DNA from: Citrobacter youngae ATCC 29220
GTDB lineage: Bacteria > Pseudomonadota > Gammaproteobacteria > Enterobacterales > Enterobacteriaceae
Length of the DNA stretch: 64,000 nucleotides
NCBI RefSeq assembly: GCF_000155975.1
Contig: NZ_GG730299.1
Span: 2,167,813-2,231,812, forward strand
Direction: 5' to 3'
Part shown: positions 8,842 through 18,961 of the stretch, one piece after another
How positions within the stretch are numbered: the stretch's first letter is position 1
Layout of the letters: each line of letters begins with the position of its first letter
The notes under the pieces: model-generated
The model's input: only the letters and a program-made list of their open reading frames with translations
Told to the model about the DNA's origin: nothing
The model's database searches: none
Position numbers and translations under genes: made by a program

Positions 8842-9768
8842 ATGGAACTTCGCCAGCTACGCTATTTTGTGCGCATTGTAGAAACCGGCAGCATGGGTAG
8901 CGCGGCACTCGATCTCAATATCGGCGTTTCGGCGCTCAGTCAGCAAATGACGCGTCTGGAAAACGAACTCGCTATTCGCCTGCTGCAACGCACCTCGCGC
9001 GGCGTGACGCCCACCAGCGCCGGAATGGCTTTTTATTCCCAGGCGCAGCTGGCGCTTCGTCACGCAGACGACGCGATCCTCGCCGCACGCAAGTCCCGGC
9101 TTTCCGGGCACGTCAGCGTCGGCATGGCTCCCAGTACCGCTTCCGTTCTCGGCATGCCGTTTATCAACGCCATGCGGGAAAGCTACAGTGATGTCCGTCT
9201 GCATGTGGTGGAAAGCCTCTCTGGCAATCTGGAGCGGATGATTAATACCCGCCAGATTGATCTGGCAATCGTCTTTCAAAAAGAAAAGATCCTGCGCTGG
9301 AGCGCCAGACCGATTCTCGAAGAGCGGCTGTTTTTGATTGGGACTCATGCCTTACTGGCTGATATTGCCGATGACAATATTGCTCCAGCCCAGCTGGCAA
9401 GTATCCCATTGATAATGCCAAGCCCGGGCCACGGTCTGCGCGGCAGGCTGGAAGCGATTTGTCAGGAACACGCGTTGAACATTGAGATCGCCACGGAAAT
9501 TGATGGTCTGGCGCTACTCATGAGCGCCGTGCGCAGTGGCATTGGTGCCACTCTCCAGCCCGGCGCGGCAATTTCCCATCTCGATAAAGACACTCTAAGA
9601 GTGATCGGCGTCCATAATCCAATACTTAGCCGCCCCAACTTTCTGGTCAGCCTCTCTGACGATGAACTCACCCCGGCAGGCCTCGCAGCCCGCGTGGTGC
9701 TGACGAAAGTGATGCATCAACTGGTGGAAACAGGAAGCTGGCCTGGTGCCATCCTTTACAATAACTAA
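8842..9768 (+). CDS. tcuR: TcuR, LysR-type regulator of tricarballylate use
   Basis: 308 aa from ATG 8842, preceded by GGAGAG; the in-frame ATG 21 bp upstream would precede this ribosome site. The LysR winged helix-turn-helix is at residues 1-60 (MELRQLRYFVRIVETGSMG; SALSQQMTRLENELAIRLLQ), followed by an effector-binding domain. In Salmonella TcuR controls tcuABC for growth on tricarballylate. Here it is codirectional with tcuA, 97 bp upstream. Assignment rests on LysR family plus position; effector specificity is inferred from the neighbours. Confidence 0.88.
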   Translation: MELRQLRYFVRIVETGSMGSAALDLNIGVSALSQQMTRLENELAIRLLQRTSRGVTPTSAGMAFYSQAQLALRHADDAILAARKSRLSGHVSVGMAPSTASVLGMPFINAMRESYSDVRLHVVESLSGNLERMINTRQIDLAIVFQKEKILRWSARPILEERLFLIGTHALLADIADDNIAPAQLASIPLIMPSPGHGLRGRLEAICQEHALNIEIATEIDGLALLMSAVRSGIGATLQPGAAISHLDKDTLRVIGVHNPILSRPNFLVSLSDDELTPAGLAARVVLTKVMHQLVETGSWPGAILYNN

Positions 9769-9865
9769 AGTACCGTTTAGCACTACGTCATAGCGCCCGC
9801 ACAAGCTGTGCGTATACATTCCAATTACAAATTTAACAAATAGTTAAATGGTAATGGAGTATACG

Positions 9866-11269
9866 ATGGTTGATGTTCTGGTGATTGGTGGTGGCAATGC
9901 CGCGTTATGCGCTGCCTTGTCCGCCCGGGAGCAAGGAGCTTCGGTACTCCTGCTCGAAGCGGCTCCCCGGGAATGGCGCGGGGGAAATTCCCAACACACG
10001 CGTAATCTGCGCTGTATGCATGATGCGCCGCAGGATGTGCTGGTGGAAAGCTATCCGGAAGAGGAGTTCTGGCAGGATCTGCGCCGCGTCACGGAAGGAA
10101 ATACCAACGAAGCCCTGGCGCGTCTGGTGATCCGTACCTCTTCCCAATGCCGCGACTGGATGCGCCAGCACGGCGTTAACTTTCAGCCTCCTCTCTCTGG
10201 CGCTCTGCACGTGGCGCGTACCAACGCCTTTTTTATGGGGGGCGGAAAAGCCCTCGTCAATGCCTATTACCGCAGCGCCGAAAAGCTGGGCGTGCAAATC
10301 CGCTATGACACTCCCGTTCAGGCGCTTGAACTGCGCAACGGCGAGTTTGTGGCGGCGCTGGCTGGCGAAGAACGCATCACAGCCAAGTCCTGCGTGCTTG
10401 CCGCTGGCGGATTTGAGTCTAACCGCGAATGGCTGCGAGAAGCCTGGGGAGAGAACGAGCGCGGGGAGTGGCCAGCGGATAACTTCCTGATTCGCGGCAC
10501 GCGCTTTAACCAGGGCGTACTGCTCAAATTTATGATGGATGCCGGCGCCGACATTATCGGCGATCCCTCCCAGTCACACTGTGTGGCAATTGATGCCAGA
10601 GCGCCATTATATGACGGCGGGATTTGCACCCGCGTGGACTGCGTTTCGCTCGGTATAGTGGTGAACCGGGACGCTGAGCGTTTTTATGATGAAGGTGAAG
10701 ATTTCTGGCCCAAACGCTACGCCATCTGGGGACGTCTGGTCGCCCAACAGCCAGGACAAATTGGCTACTCCATCATCGACAGTAAAGCTATCGGCCACTT
10801 TATGCCTCCGGTCTTCCCCGGTGCACAGGCCAATACGCTGGCGGAGCTGGCTCATCAGTTGGGGCTGGATGCCGAACGTTTTACCCACACCGTGACGCAG
10901 TACAACAACGCCTGCCAGGCGGGTCAGTTCGACCACACCGTTCTGGATAACTGCGCCACAAAAGATTTGCTACCCGCGAAAACGCACTGGGCGCGACCGC
11001 TGGACCAACCGCCTTATTACGGCTATGCCCTGCGGCCGGGGATCACCTTCACCTATCTTGGGTTAAAAGTAAACGAACGCGCGGCAGTGCATTTTGCAGG
11101 GCTTCCAAGCCGTAACCTGTTCGTCGCCGGAGAGATGATGGCGGGCAACGTGTTGGGCAAGGGCTATACGGCAGGTGTTGGTATGTCGATCGGCACCACC
11201 TTTGGCTGCATTGCCGGAAAAGAAGCCGCGCTGGCAGCAGGTAAGGAGGCACGTCATGAAGCAGCTTGA
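9866..11269 (+). CDS. tcuA: TcuA, FAD-dependent tricarballylate dehydrogenase
   Basis: 467 aa from ATG 9866, eight bases after GGAG; in-frame ATGs at 9848 and 9854 lie before or over this ribosome site. The protein is a FAD-binding flavoprotein of the fumarate reductase/succinate dehydrogenase type: N-terminal dinucleotide fold [16 protein letters not shown] segment [10 protein letters not shown], and C-terminal [17 protein letters not shown]. TcuA oxidises tricarballylate to cis-aconitate, which enters the TCA cycle; TcuB reoxidises its flavin. It overlaps tcuB by 14 bases. Confidence 0.92.
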   Translation: MVDVLVIGGGNAALCAALSAREQGASVLLLEAAPREWRGGNSQHTRNLRCMHDAPQDVLVESYPEEEFWQDLRRVTEGNTNEALARLVIRTSSQCRDWMRQHGVNFQPPLSGALHVARTNAFFMGGGKALVNAYYRSAEKLGVQIRYDTPVQALELRNGEFVAALAGEERITAKSCVLAAGGFESNREWLREAWGENERGEWPADNFLIRGTRFNQGVLLKFMMDAGADIIGDPSQSHCVAIDARAPLYDGGICTRVDCVSLGIVVNRDAERFYDEGEDFWPKRYAIWGRLVAQQPGQIGYSIIDSKAIGHFMPPVFPGAQANTLAELAHQLGLDAERFTHTVTQYNNACQAGQFDHTVLDNCATKDLLPAKTHWARPLDQPPYYGYALRPGITFTYLGLKVNERAAVHFAGLPSRNLFVAGEMMAGNVLGKGYTAGVGMSIGTTFGCIAGKEAALAAGKEARHEAA

Positions 11270-12395
11270 GAAACTGATCATCGAAGCGCAAATTATCACC
11301 GAACCGGAAGCGGAAGTTGAACGTGTGATGCAGGTCTGTAACGCCTGTCGCTATTGTGAAGGCTTTTGCGCCGTATTCCCGGCCATGACTCAGCGTCTGG
11401 AATTCGGTAAAGCGGATATCAATTATCTGGCGAACCTGTGCCATAACTGCGGCGCTTGCCTGCACGCGTGTCAGTATGCCCCGCCTCATGAATTTGCCAT
11501 CAACGTGCCGAAGGCGATGGCGGAAGTCCGGCTCGAAACCTATCAGCACTACGCGCAGCCCGCCGCCTTTGGCACGCTTTATCGTCGCGCAGGCGTAACC
11601 GTTACGCTGGCGCTGGTTTTCGGTCTGATCCTGTTTTTACTCCTCGCCATCGGTTTAACAGGCTCGTTATTCCATCCTCCGCTGGCCGGGGATTTCTATC
11701 AAATTTTCCCGCATAACCTGCTGGCCTGGATGTTTGGTTCGGTCTTTATTCTGGCGATCGGTCTGCTGATGGCGGGCGTGATCCGCTTCTGGCGCGAAAT
11801 CTCCCCAGGTATGCCGCGTTCCGTCGAAATTGCTCAAGCCTCACACGATGCGCTGACGCTGAAATATCTCGATGGTGGCCACGGTAAAGGTTGTAACGAA
11901 GCGGATGATGCTTTCACCCTGATGCGCCGCCGTTTCCATCACTTTACCTTCTACGGTTTTATGCTCTGCTTTGCCGCCACCATTGTGGCGACGGGCTATC
12001 ACTACGTTGCAGGCATAGAAGCACCCTACCCGTTCTTCAGCGTTCCGGTGATGCTGGGCACATTGGGCGGTATTGGCCTGGTTGTCGGCCCGGCTGGCTT
12101 GTTATGGCTGAATCTTAAGCGTTCACCGCTACATGGCGACGCACGGCAAAAACCGATGGATCGCGGTTTTATTTTGCTGCTGCTGCTGACCAGTGTGACG
12201 GGTTTAGCCCTGCTGGCGGGAAGAGACACCTCATTGATGGCTATTTTGCTCGCCGTTCATCTCGGCGTGGTCATCGCGCTCTTTCTGACCATTCCTTACG
12301 GAAAATTTGCCCACGGATTTTACCGCTGCGCAGCCTTACTCAAGTGGGCGATTGAGAAACGGCGCGGCAAACAAACGGGGGTCGCAGGCGACTAA
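11256..12395 (+). CDS. tcuB: TcuB, membrane iron-sulfur protein that reoxidises TcuA
   Basis: 379 aa from ATG 11256 with TAAGGAGG as ribosome site inside the end of tcuA. Two 4Fe-4S motifs are visible: C28, C31, C34 and C38 ([11 protein letters not shown]), and C62, C65, C68 and C72 ([11 protein letters not shown]). About six hydrophobic helices follow (from about residue 115 to 370), with His residues suited to haem or quinone contact. TcuB passes electrons from TcuA flavin to the membrane quinone pool. The expected downstream gene tcuC is reduced to a scar. Confidence 0.92.
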   Translation: MKQLEKLIIEAQIITEPEAEVERVMQVCNACRYCEGFCAVFPAMTQRLEFGKADINYLANLCHNCGACLHACQYAPPHEFAINVPKAMAEVRLETYQHYAQPAAFGTLYRRAGVTVTLALVFGLILFLLLAIGLTGSLFHPPLAGDFYQIFPHNLLAWMFGSVFILAIGLLMAGVIRFWREISPGMPRSVEIAQASHDALTLKYLDGGHGKGCNEADDAFTLMRRRFHHFTFYGFMLCFAATIVATGYHYVAGIEAPYPFFSVPVMLGTLGGIGLVVGPAGLLWLNLKRSPLHGDARQKPMDRGFILLLLLTSVTGLALLAGRDTSLMAILLAVHLGVVIALFLTIPYGKFAHGFYRCAALLKWAIEKRRGKQTGVAGD

Positions 12396-12419
12396 CCCGC
12401 AAACTCTTACCTCTATAAC

Positions 12420-12539
12420 GGGGATAAAAGCTCACCGGGATGGTGGCTGATGTGCGCGGCACTTTGCGGGCTAGCCGCCACGGCAATGCTGTTTGCCAGG
12501 CTGAGCCGGGGCTATCAACCCGATGAACATCAACTCTGA
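12420..12539 (+). pseudogene. tcuC: Remnant of tcuC, tricarballylate/citrate transporter (C-terminal tail only)
   Basis: After the tcuB stop, an open frame without a start codon reads [20 protein letters not shown] followed by [19 protein letters not shown] and TGA. This resembles the last membrane helix and tail of MFS citrate/tricarballylate symporters (the GDKxSPGYW-type ending). About 39 codons survive of a family of roughly 430 aa. The deletion joint lies between 12396 and about 12420, and the downstream operon terminator is kept. Inference: a clean internal deletion removed the transporter, leaving TcuAB without a cognate importer here. Confidence 0.8.
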
Positions 12540-12543
12540 AATG

Positions 12544-12582
12544 CAAACGGGCGGAAAATTCTCCGCCCGTTGTCTTTTTCTT
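12544..12582 (+). terminator. Intrinsic terminator of the tcu operon
   Basis: The stem AACGGGCGGA/TCCGCCCGTT is followed by TGTCTTTTTCTTTT, directly after the tcuC remnant. Confidence 0.85.
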
Positions 12583-12590
12583 TTCTCGAA

Positions 12591-12923
12591 TTACTGCGCA
12601 GCGTTCTTGCTACGAATTTCCTGCCAGACCTTGTCGCAATCAGCATTAACGGACTGATCGTTACCCGTGCGCGTGGCCTGGATACACTGCTGGTAATCCA
12701 GTACGCGTACGCTTTCTTCATTGGCAAACTGCTGATGCTGCTTTTCTTTCTTCAGCACATTCAGCACGCTTTGGCAGGCTTCAATTTTCTCCGGCGATCC
12801 TTGCGCGGTATTAATACACGCGCTGTAGGCTTCTTTCAGGCGACTGTCTTCTTTCGGCGAAGGGGATTGCGCACAAGCCACCAGCCCTGATGCCATAACG
12901 GCGATGAGTATCAGTTTTTTCAT
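12591..12923 (-). CDS. chiQ: ChiQ, small outer-membrane lipoprotein paired with chitoporin
   Basis: 110 aa from MKKLILIAV; the reading frame extends further upstream but the signal peptide defines this start. The signal peptide ends in the lipobox LVAC, giving a lipidated Cys at about residue 18. The mature part is charged and helical with two cysteine pairs (YSACINTAQ, KIEACQSV, YQQCIQA, NADCDKV). It lies 49 bp downstream of chiP and is cotranscribed in relatives. Its exact role is unknown. Identified mainly by position and lipoprotein architecture. Confidence 0.88.
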   Translation of the reverse strand: MKKLILIAVMASGLVACAQSPSPKEDSRLKEAYSACINTAQGSPEKIEACQSVLNVLKKEKQHQQFANEESVRVLDYQQCIQATRTGNDQSVNADCDKVWQEIRSKNAAQ

Positions 12924-12972
12924 AGCACTTTCCTCAACGAGGCGGCAGACGTCTGGTCTGCCGCTGTTGGCA

Positions 12973-14379
12973 TTAGAAGATGGTGAACGGAGCAATAACG
13001 ATGAATTTCACGTCGCGCTCATCCTGGAAGATGTTGCCGTAACCGCCGCCCCAGCTCGGAATGTCCGAGTGGTTGTCGTACTGGGTGAAGTGCAGTTTAA
13101 ACATGGTACCCTTCGCACGACCGTCCTGCAGGGTATAGACCGCATCCAGGCTGTAAGAAGACTCTTCGATGGTACGATTTTTGTCGTAGTACGCATCCGG
13201 ATTGATCTGCCAGGTAGATGGCTTGGCATCCCAGGCATAAACGTAGGAGGCACCCACTGCCCAGCCCGGCAGGTTCCAGTTCTTCAGGTCATACATCGCG
13301 CCGAAGAAAACGGCCTTTTCGCCGTTGGCGTTGAAGTCAGAACGGTTATCCCACCAGATATCCAGACGACCGTTCGATGAGGCGTAGGTCGGGGTCATAC
13401 GCTGCAGGAAGTAACCCTGCTGCCCGTCCGCTTTAACCCAGGTTCCTTCCAGACGCAGGTCAACCACTTCCGCTACTTTGTAGCCGAAGGTCAGCGCCTG
13501 CAGCCAGGCCGTGCCGTCATAAATATCGTTCACGCTGCGATCATCAACTTTGTCGCGCGCGCCATAGAACTGGTAGCTGGTGGTAAACGGGTTGCCGCCT
13601 AAGTCAAATTTGTAGCTGGCTTTGGCGAAGTACTGATCGACGTAGCCTTCAGACTGACCAAATGCCGCTTCCAGTAACAGGTTATTTTTGAAGTCATATT
13701 TCGCGCCGATCGAGTGCAGATAATCTACGCTGGTCTTTTTATCGGCCTGATAGAATTTATCGACTTCAGTGTGCCACGGTGCTTTATATTCGTTGGCCCA
13801 CATATAGGAGAAGCTCAGTGCGCCAGCATCACCATAGTCGAAGTTAGCACCGGCTTCTGCACCCTGGTAAGTACCCGGCATAAAGCTCCAGTGCGGCGCC
13901 AGCAGGGTCTGTCCGGTTGGTTGAATGTAACCCGCGCGCGCCCAGGCCGGGCCATATTTAAATTTGGCTGCGGCTTTATAAAGACTAATCCCGCTCTTGT
14001 CGCCGGAGTAATCTTCGTCATAGCCTTTATTTTTTGAAGAGAATGCGATTTCGTTTGGATGGCCGCTTTCGCTACTTTCGTTCATTTCAATAGCGGTGAA
14101 GGCTGCGATATCAATACCAAACATATCGGCTGCATACCCGGACTGGAAGTCGAGGTTAGCGTTCCAGGTCGAGTGAGAAAGGTTGGTTTTGTATTTGTCA
14201 TGATCGGTGACATCTTTACGGTCACGCTCACGCTGCCAGTAATAGATACCGCCGGTTAAAGTGGAGTCATCAATAAAACCTTCGGCGTGAGCCTGGGGAG
14301 CGACAACAAAACCCGACATTGCTGTGATACCGGCGATAGCCAGCGCCAGCGTACTACGTTTGCCACTAAACGTACGCAT
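12973..14379 (-). CDS. chiP: ChiP, chitooligosaccharide outer-membrane porin (OprD family)
   Basis: 468 aa. The signal peptide of about 32 residues ends APQAHA before EGFIDDST. The body is rich in alternating aromatic/polar beta-strands and ends in the C-terminal Phe of IAPFTIF, typical of outer-membrane barrels. It admits chitooligosaccharides for the chb pathway. Expression is silenced by the sRNA ChiX pairing over the ribosome site and repressed by NagC; candidate sites for both are seen upstream. It heads the chiPQ unit, convergent with tcuB. Confidence 0.95.
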   Translation of the reverse strand: MRTFSGKRSTLALAIAGITAMSGFVVAPQAHAEGFIDDSTLTGGIYYWQRERDRKDVTDHDKYKTNLSHSTWNANLDFQSGYAADMFGIDIAAFTAIEMNESSESGHPNEIAFSSKNKGYDEDYSGDKSGISLYKAAAKFKYGPAWARAGYIQPTGQTLLAPHWSFMPGTYQGAEAGANFDYGDAGALSFSYMWANEYKAPWHTEVDKFYQADKKTSVDYLHSIGAKYDFKNNLLLEAAFGQSEGYVDQYFAKASYKFDLGGNPFTTSYQFYGARDKVDDRSVNDIYDGTAWLQALTFGYKVAEVVDLRLEGTWVKADGQQGYFLQRMTPTYASSNGRLDIWWDNRSDFNANGEKAVFFGAMYDLKNWNLPGWAVGASYVYAWDAKPSTWQINPDAYYDKNRTIEESSYSLDAVYTLQDGRAKGTMFKLHFTQYDNHSDIPSWGGGYGNIFQDERDVKFIVIAPFTIF

Positions 14380-14387
14380 ATGTTAAT

Positions 14388-14398
14388 CCTCTTTGACA
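14388..14398 (-). promoter_or_regulatory. ChiX sRNA pairing site over the chiP ribosome-binding site
   Basis: The chiP leader (minus strand) reads TGTCAAAGAGGATTAAC before the ATG. TGTCAAAGAGG holds the Shine-Dalgarno and is complementary to the CCUCUUUGACG seed of E. coli ChiX (from memory). The chiX gene itself is not in the window. Confidence 0.8.
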
Positions 14399-14487
14399 TA
14401 AAAATGCTGCCGATAAAAGCGGTCAGCGAAAAACAAAAAATTAAAAAAGTAGCGCCAAGAAAACCTCAGTGACTACAATGAATAGAC

Positions 14488-14510
14488 TATTTTTCGCGAC
14501 GCGAATTATC
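14488..14510 (-). promoter_or_regulatory. NagC operator at the chiP promoter
   Basis: The perfect core palindrome TTCGCG-A-CGCGAA is flanked by AT-rich arms (TATTTTTCGCGACGCGAATT), as in high-affinity NagC sites. It lies about 110-130 bp upstream of the chiP start. Binding is inferred from sequence form and the known E. coli chiP control. Confidence 0.75.
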
Positions 14511-14763
14511 AATCTCTTTCTGTAACGAGTATGTAATAGTATGAGCAACCGCACATATTTCATTGCTTTCTGTTACATTTTCATCGAGAGAGAAAATCGC
14601 GTTGAAAAAATGAAAGAAACCGCTTGTTTTCCATGAAGATGAAATCGGTTTCAGCCAGTTTTATATTGAGATAAGTTATTTAAACGTAAAAGCATTCAGA
14701 CGATTAATTATTGCAGGCATGTAATTAATTCGCTTCGCAAACGGAGCCTGGCATACGTTTTTT
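14511..14763. other. chiP-glnS gap, with a second NagC-like site at 14725-14744
   Basis: No gene is seen in this AT-rich gap between the chiP operator and the glnS terminator. TTAATTCGCTTCGCAAACGG at 14725-14744 resembles the nagE operator core (AATTCG then TCGCAAA), about 236 bp from the strong chiP operator centre, so a looped NagC complex is possible. The remainder shows nothing I can assign. Confidence 0.45.
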
Positions 14764-14796
14764 TGCAAAAAAAAACGCCGCAGGAAGCGGCGTTTG
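14764..14796 (-). terminator. Intrinsic terminator of glnS
   Basis: Read on the minus strand, the stem AAACGCCGC/GCGGCGTTT is followed by a long T-run, 18 bp after the glnS stop. Confidence 0.9.
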
Positions 14797-14813
14797 ACAG
14801 GATGTGTTGCAGC

Positions 14814-16481
14814 TTATTCGCCAGCTTTCGCCCACGTATCGCGCAGACCAACCGTGCGGTTAAACACCAGCTTGTCAGCCGTTGCATAGCGGCTGTCCAG
14901 GCAGAAGTAACCTTCACGTTCAAACTGGAACGCTTTGCCTGCAACCGCGGCCTGCAGCGACGGCTCACCGTAACCGTGCTTAATGACCAGCGATTCCGGG
15001 TTAATAACGGACAGGAAATCCTCTGCGGCACCTGGGTTCGGTACGCTAAACAGACGATCGTAGAGGCGGATTTCAATCGGCAGCGCATGAGCCGCGCTGA
15101 CCCAGTGAATAACGCCTTTTACTTTACGCCCATCGGCCGGATCTTTGCTCAGTGTGTCGGCGTCATAGGTACAGAAGATGGTGGTGATATTCCCCTCCGC
15201 ATCTTTCTCTACACGCTCGGCCTTGATCACGTAAGCGTTACGCAGGCGTACTTCTTTGCCCATCACCAGACGCTTGTACTGCTTGTTCGCTTCTTCGCGG
15301 AAGTCTGCGCGATCGATCCAAATTTCACCGCTAAACGGCACTTCACGGCTGCCCATTTCCGGTTTGTTCGGATGGTTAGGCATGGTGACCAGTTCGCTTT
15401 CGCCCTGCGGGTAGTTTTCGATAACCAGTTTCACCGGATCGATAACCGCCATCGCGCGCGGCGCGTTTTCGTTCAGATCTTCACGAATGCAGGATTCCAG
15501 AGAGGCGATCTCAATGGTGTTGTCCTGTTTTGTCACGCCAATGCGTTTGCAGAACTCGCGGATAGCGGCAGCGGTATAACCGCGACGACGCAGGCCGGAG
15601 ATGGTCGGCATACGCGGATCGTCCCAGCCTTCAACATGCTTGTCGGTCACCAGCAGGTTCAGCTTACGCTTGGACATCACGGTATATTCCAGATTCAGGC
15701 GCGAGAATTCGTACTGGCGCGGATGAACCGGAATGGTGATGTTATCCAGCACCCAGTCGTACAGGCGACGGTTATCCTGGAATTCCAGCGTACACAGTGA
15801 ATGCGTAATACCTTCCAGCGCATCGCTGATGCAGTGGGTAAAATCGTACATCGGATAGATGCACCACTTGTTGCCGGTCTGGTGGTGTTCGGCGAATTTA
15901 ATACGGTACAGCACCGGATCGCGCATCACGATAAACGGCGACGCCATGTCGATTTTCGCGCGCAGGCAGGCTTTACCTTCTTCGAAACCGCCGGTACGCA
16001 TTTTTTCGAACAGCGCAAGGTTCTCTTCGACGCTGCGATCGCGGTACGGGCTGTTTTTGCCCGGCTGAGTCAGCGTGCCGCGGTATTCGCGGATTTCGTC
16101 CGCTGACAGTTCGTCAACGTACGCCAGGCCTTTATTAATAAGCTCTACCGCGTATGCATGAAGCTGATCGAAGTAATCCGACGAGTAGCGAATATCGCCA
16201 GTCCAGTGGAAACCTAACCATTCAACGTCGTTTTTAATTGATTCAACGTACTCGATATCTTCTTTTACCGGGTTGGTGTCATCAAAACGCAGGTTGCACT
16301 GGCCCTGGTAATCTTGCGCAATGCCAAAGTTCAGACAAATGGATTTCGCGTGGCCAATGTGCAGATAGCCATTTGGCTCCGGCGGAAAACGGGTATGGAT
16401 AGTGGTGTGCTTACCACTGGCCAGATCTTCATCGATGATCTGACGAATAAAGTTACTCGGGCGGGCTTCAGCCTCACTCAT
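14814..16481 (-). CDS. glnS: Glutaminyl-tRNA synthetase
   Basis: 555 aa from the ATG of MSEAEARP; the frame is open for 41 more codons upstream, but those are not family sequence. Class I synthetase: HIGH at residues 41-44 ([10 protein letters not shown]), KMSKS-type loop VMSKRKL, and the two C-terminal beta-barrels that read the anticodon. It charges tRNA-Gln; four genes for that tRNA lie at 25502-26014. It stands alone between nagE and chiP with its own terminator, on the same strand as nagE. Nothing unusual. Confidence 0.98.
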   Translation of the reverse strand: MSEAEARPSNFIRQIIDEDLASGKHTTIHTRFPPEPNGYLHIGHAKSICLNFGIAQDYQGQCNLRFDDTNPVKEDIEYVESIKNDVEWLGFHWTGDIRYSSDYFDQLHAYAVELINKGLAYVDELSADEIREYRGTLTQPGKNSPYRDRSVEENLALFEKMRTGGFEEGKACLRAKIDMASPFIVMRDPVLYRIKFAEHHQTGNKWCIYPMYDFTHCISDALEGITHSLCTLEFQDNRRLYDWVLDNITIPVHPRQYEFSRLNLEYTVMSKRKLNLLVTDKHVEGWDDPRMPTISGLRRRGYTAAAIREFCKRIGVTKQDNTIEIASLESCIREDLNENAPRAMAVIDPVKLVIENYPQGESELVTMPNHPNKPEMGSREVPFSGEIWIDRADFREEANKQYKRLVMGKEVRLRNAYVIKAERVEKDAEGNITTIFCTYDADTLSKDPADGRKVKGVIHWVSAAHALPIEIRLYDRLFSVPNPGAAEDFLSVINPESLVIKHGYGEPSLQAAVAGKAFQFEREGYFCLDSRYATADKLVFNRTVGLRDTWAKAGE

Positions 16482-16601
16482 CGTGGATTCCTCAAAGCGT
16501 AAACAACGTATAACGGAACATGATCTTATAAGCGACGTCAGGAGACAACTATTAGTTGCACAAAAAAGGTGTTTCAACAGGATATATGAGGGCATTTTCT
16601 G

Positions 16602-16637
16602 CAAAAAAAAGCGGCGGAGGAATATCCCCCGCCGCTT
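16602..16637 (-). terminator. Intrinsic terminator of nagE
   Basis: On the minus strand, the stem AGCGGCGGG/CCTCCGCCGCT is followed by a run of eight T residues. Confidence 0.9.
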
Positions 16638-16668
16638 AAGGCATTTAACTCACTTTACTCAGGAGCAG

Positions 16669-18618
16669 TTATTTACCTTTAATCTCATACAGTGGTGTCT
16701 GACCGGCAACCACATGACCTTCGGCTTTAATGACCAGAGCGCCGAAATCATCGCTGTTGCTGCACACAACCGGGCTAATCATCGAGCGCGCGTTGGCGTT
16801 CAGGAAATCCAGATCCATTTCCAGAATAGGTTGACCGGCAGTCACTTCCGCACCTTCTTCAACCAGGCGCTTAAAGCCTTTACCTTCCAGCGCTACGGTA
16901 TCGATACCCATGTGGACCACGATTTCCGCACCTTTCACCGTTTCCAGGCAGAACGCGTGGTTGGTGTTGAAGATTTTAACGATGGTGCCCGCAGCCGGCG
17001 CAACCACGATTTTATCCGTTGGTTTCACCGCCACGCCGTCGCCTACCGCTTTGCTGGCGAAGGCTTCATCAGGAACCTGCTCCAGCGCAACCACGTCACC
17101 GGTAATCGGAGAAACCAGTGCTTCTACGGTGACTGCGTTCGCAACAGCCTGCGGTTTTGCTACCGGAGCCGCTGCTGCTGGCGCGCTTTCGCCAGACGCC
17201 GCCGCTACCGGGCCACGCGCCACGACTTTCTTCATTTCGTCGCCGATAGATTCCGCTTTCGCACCCACGATGACCTGAATAGTTTGCTTATTCAGTTTAA
17301 CCACACCCGATGCGCCTAAACGCTTACACATCGCATCGTTTACGCGACCGGAGTCGGCCACGGTCAGACGCAGACGAGTGATACAGGCATCAATCGCTTT
17401 CAGGTTATCGGTACCGCCAACCGCTGCAATGTAGCTGGTTGCCAGTTGAGCCAGACCTTCTTCAGTGTTGCTGTTCGCTTCTTCAGTAACGATATCGTCT
17501 TCTTTATCTTCGCGGCCCGGCGTTTTCAGGTTAAACATACGAATAACCGCGCTGAACAGGACAAAGTAGATAACGAAGAACACCAGACCCATCGCAACCA
17601 ACATCCAGACGTTCTTACTTGCTGCCGGCAGGTTGTACATCAACACGTAGTCGATAGCACCTGCGGAGAAGGAGAAGCCCGCGTGGATCCCCAGCAGCGT
17701 CGCAACGAACAGGCTGATACCGGTTAACAGTGCGTGCAAGAGATACAGCAACGGCGCCAGGAACATGAACAGGAATTCCAGCGGCTCGGTAACACCGGTC
17801 AGGAATGCGGTGATTGCCACGGACAACAGCATACCGCCAACCATCGGACGACGTGCTTTCGGCGCAGCGAAGTACATCGCCAGCGCCGCACCCGGCAGAC
17901 CAAACATCATGATCGGGAAGAAGCCGGACATGAACATACCCGCAGTGCCGTCACCCGCGTAGAAGCGGTTGATGTCACCGTGGAATACGGTACCTGCGGC
18001 GTTGGTGAATTCACCAATCTGGAACCAGGCGATGGTGTTCAGAACCTGATGCAGACCGGTTGGGATCAGCAGACGGTTGATGAAACCAAAGATACCGGAA
18101 CCCAGCGCGCCAGCGCCCACGATCCACTCACCACCCGCATGGATGGCGTTCTGCACCGGCGGCCACACGTAGCCAAAGATAGCAGCCAGTACCAGACAGA
18201 AGAAGCCAGTGGCGATCGGCACGAAGCGTTTGCCGCCAAAGAAGCTCAGGAAGTCAGGCAGTTTGATACCGGACCAACGGTTATAGACGGCGCCGCCCAC
18301 CAGACCGGTAATGATACCTGCCAGGACGCCCATGTTGATTGCCGGGTTAATGGTAACCATTGCTTTGGTCAATATAAAATAACCGACCGCACCCGCCAGC
18401 GCAGCCGCACCCGCGCTGTCTTTTGACCAGCTGGAAGCTACACCGATAGCGAAAATCAGCGCCAGGTTATCGAAGATAGCCCCGCCCGCTTGCGCAATAA
18501 AAGGTACGTTTAGTAAATCTGGTTGGCCGAATCGCAGCAACAGTGCCGCGACTGGCAGCACAGCGATGGGGAGCTGTAACGCCCTACCCAGCCGCTGGAA
18601 AAAACCTAAAATATTCAT
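16669..18618 (-). CDS. nagE: NagE, N-acetylglucosamine PTS permease EIICBA
   Basis: 649 aa, all three PTS domains fused. EIIC is at about 1-370 with some ten membrane helices from MNILGFFQRLGRALQLPIAV. EIIB is at about 390-465 with the phosphocysteine in IDACITRLRL. An Ala/Pro-rich linker leads to EIIA (about 500-649), with the phosphohistidine in EIVVHMGIDTV. It imports GlcNAc and phosphorylates it to GlcNAc-6-P. It is divergent from nagBACD, with the NagC/CRP control region between them; GlcNAc-6-P releases NagC. Confidence 0.98.
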   Translation of the reverse strand: MNILGFFQRLGRALQLPIAVLPVAALLLRFGQPDLLNVPFIAQAGGAIFDNLALIFAIGVASSWSKDSAGAAALAGAVGYFILTKAMVTINPAINMGVLAGIITGLVGGAVYNRWSGIKLPDFLSFFGGKRFVPIATGFFCLVLAAIFGYVWPPVQNAIHAGGEWIVGAGALGSGIFGFINRLLIPTGLHQVLNTIAWFQIGEFTNAAGTVFHGDINRFYAGDGTAGMFMSGFFPIMMFGLPGAALAMYFAAPKARRPMVGGMLLSVAITAFLTGVTEPLEFLFMFLAPLLYLLHALLTGISLFVATLLGIHAGFSFSAGAIDYVLMYNLPAASKNVWMLVAMGLVFFVIYFVLFSAVIRMFNLKTPGREDKEDDIVTEEANSNTEEGLAQLATSYIAAVGGTDNLKAIDACITRLRLTVADSGRVNDAMCKRLGASGVVKLNKQTIQVIVGAKAESIGDEMKKVVARGPVAAASGESAPAAAAPVAKPQAVANAVTVEALVSPITGDVVALEQVPDEAFASKAVGDGVAVKPTDKIVVAPAAGTIVKIFNTNHAFCLETVKGAEIVVHMGIDTVALEGKGFKRLVEEGAEVTAGQPILEMDLDFLNANARSMISPVVCSNSDDFGALVIKAEGHVVAGQTPLYEIKGK

Positions 18619-18744
18619 TTTATTCCCCCTACGAGACCCCGATTAGGCTTCTTTGAAGCCATATTTTTATTGTGCGACCATTCCTGACAGCTAGATTCTG
18701 GAACAACGATATTAACCATTCATCTACATTCAGAGTGTGTGAAA

Positions 18745-18768
18745 ATTTAATTCGTATCGCAAATTAAA
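18745..18768 (-). promoter_or_regulatory. NagC operator of nagE
   Basis: TTTAATTCGTATCGCAAATTAA fits the described E. coli nagE operator, with its AT-rich arms and central TCG/CGCA. It is paired with the nagB operator about 95 bp away, close to nine helical turns, as required for the known repression loop. Confidence 0.85.
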
Positions 18769-18779
18769 CGCGTGTTTTT

Positions 18780-18795
18780 TGTGATTCCAGTCACC
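18780..18795. promoter_or_regulatory. CRP site between nagE and nagB
   Basis: TGTGATTCCAGTCACC matches TGTGA-N6-TCACA except for the last two bases. It lies between the two NagC operators, where CRP activates both divergent promoters in E. coli. Confidence 0.85.
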
Positions 18796-18840
18796 AAATA
18801 TCGTTATTAACCCTCCCTTTCACTGGCTAACTACGAAAAC

Positions 18841-18862
18841 TTATTTTATCATTCAAAAAATC
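18841..18862 (+). promoter_or_regulatory. NagC operator of nagB
   Basis: TTATTTTATCATTCAAAAAATC corresponds to the E. coli nagB operator as I recall it. It lies about 100 bp upstream of the nagB ATG. Confidence 0.85.
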
Positions 18863-18961
18863 GAAACGGATTGATCCTTACCGAGGCAAAACCAGGTTAC
18901 GCTTAATACTGCACAGAGACTCAATCCGCCAATTGCTTACATTTTACTTTTGAGGTGAAGA

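Noticed and set aside
12396-12539. Translational fusion of tcuB with the tcuC tail
   Set aside because: A TAA stop separates them. Being in the same frame has a one-in-three chance of occurring by accident, and no readthrough context was evident.
14763-15800. Open frame of 345 codons on the plus strand opposite glnS
   Set aside because: Antisense to a complete GlnRS, begins in the glnS terminator A-run, and shows no domain signature.
17734-18426. Open frame of 230 codons opposite nagE, rich in His, Gln, Arg and Glu
   Set aside because: The composition is what the reverse complement of membrane-protein codons gives. No ribosome site or family match seen.
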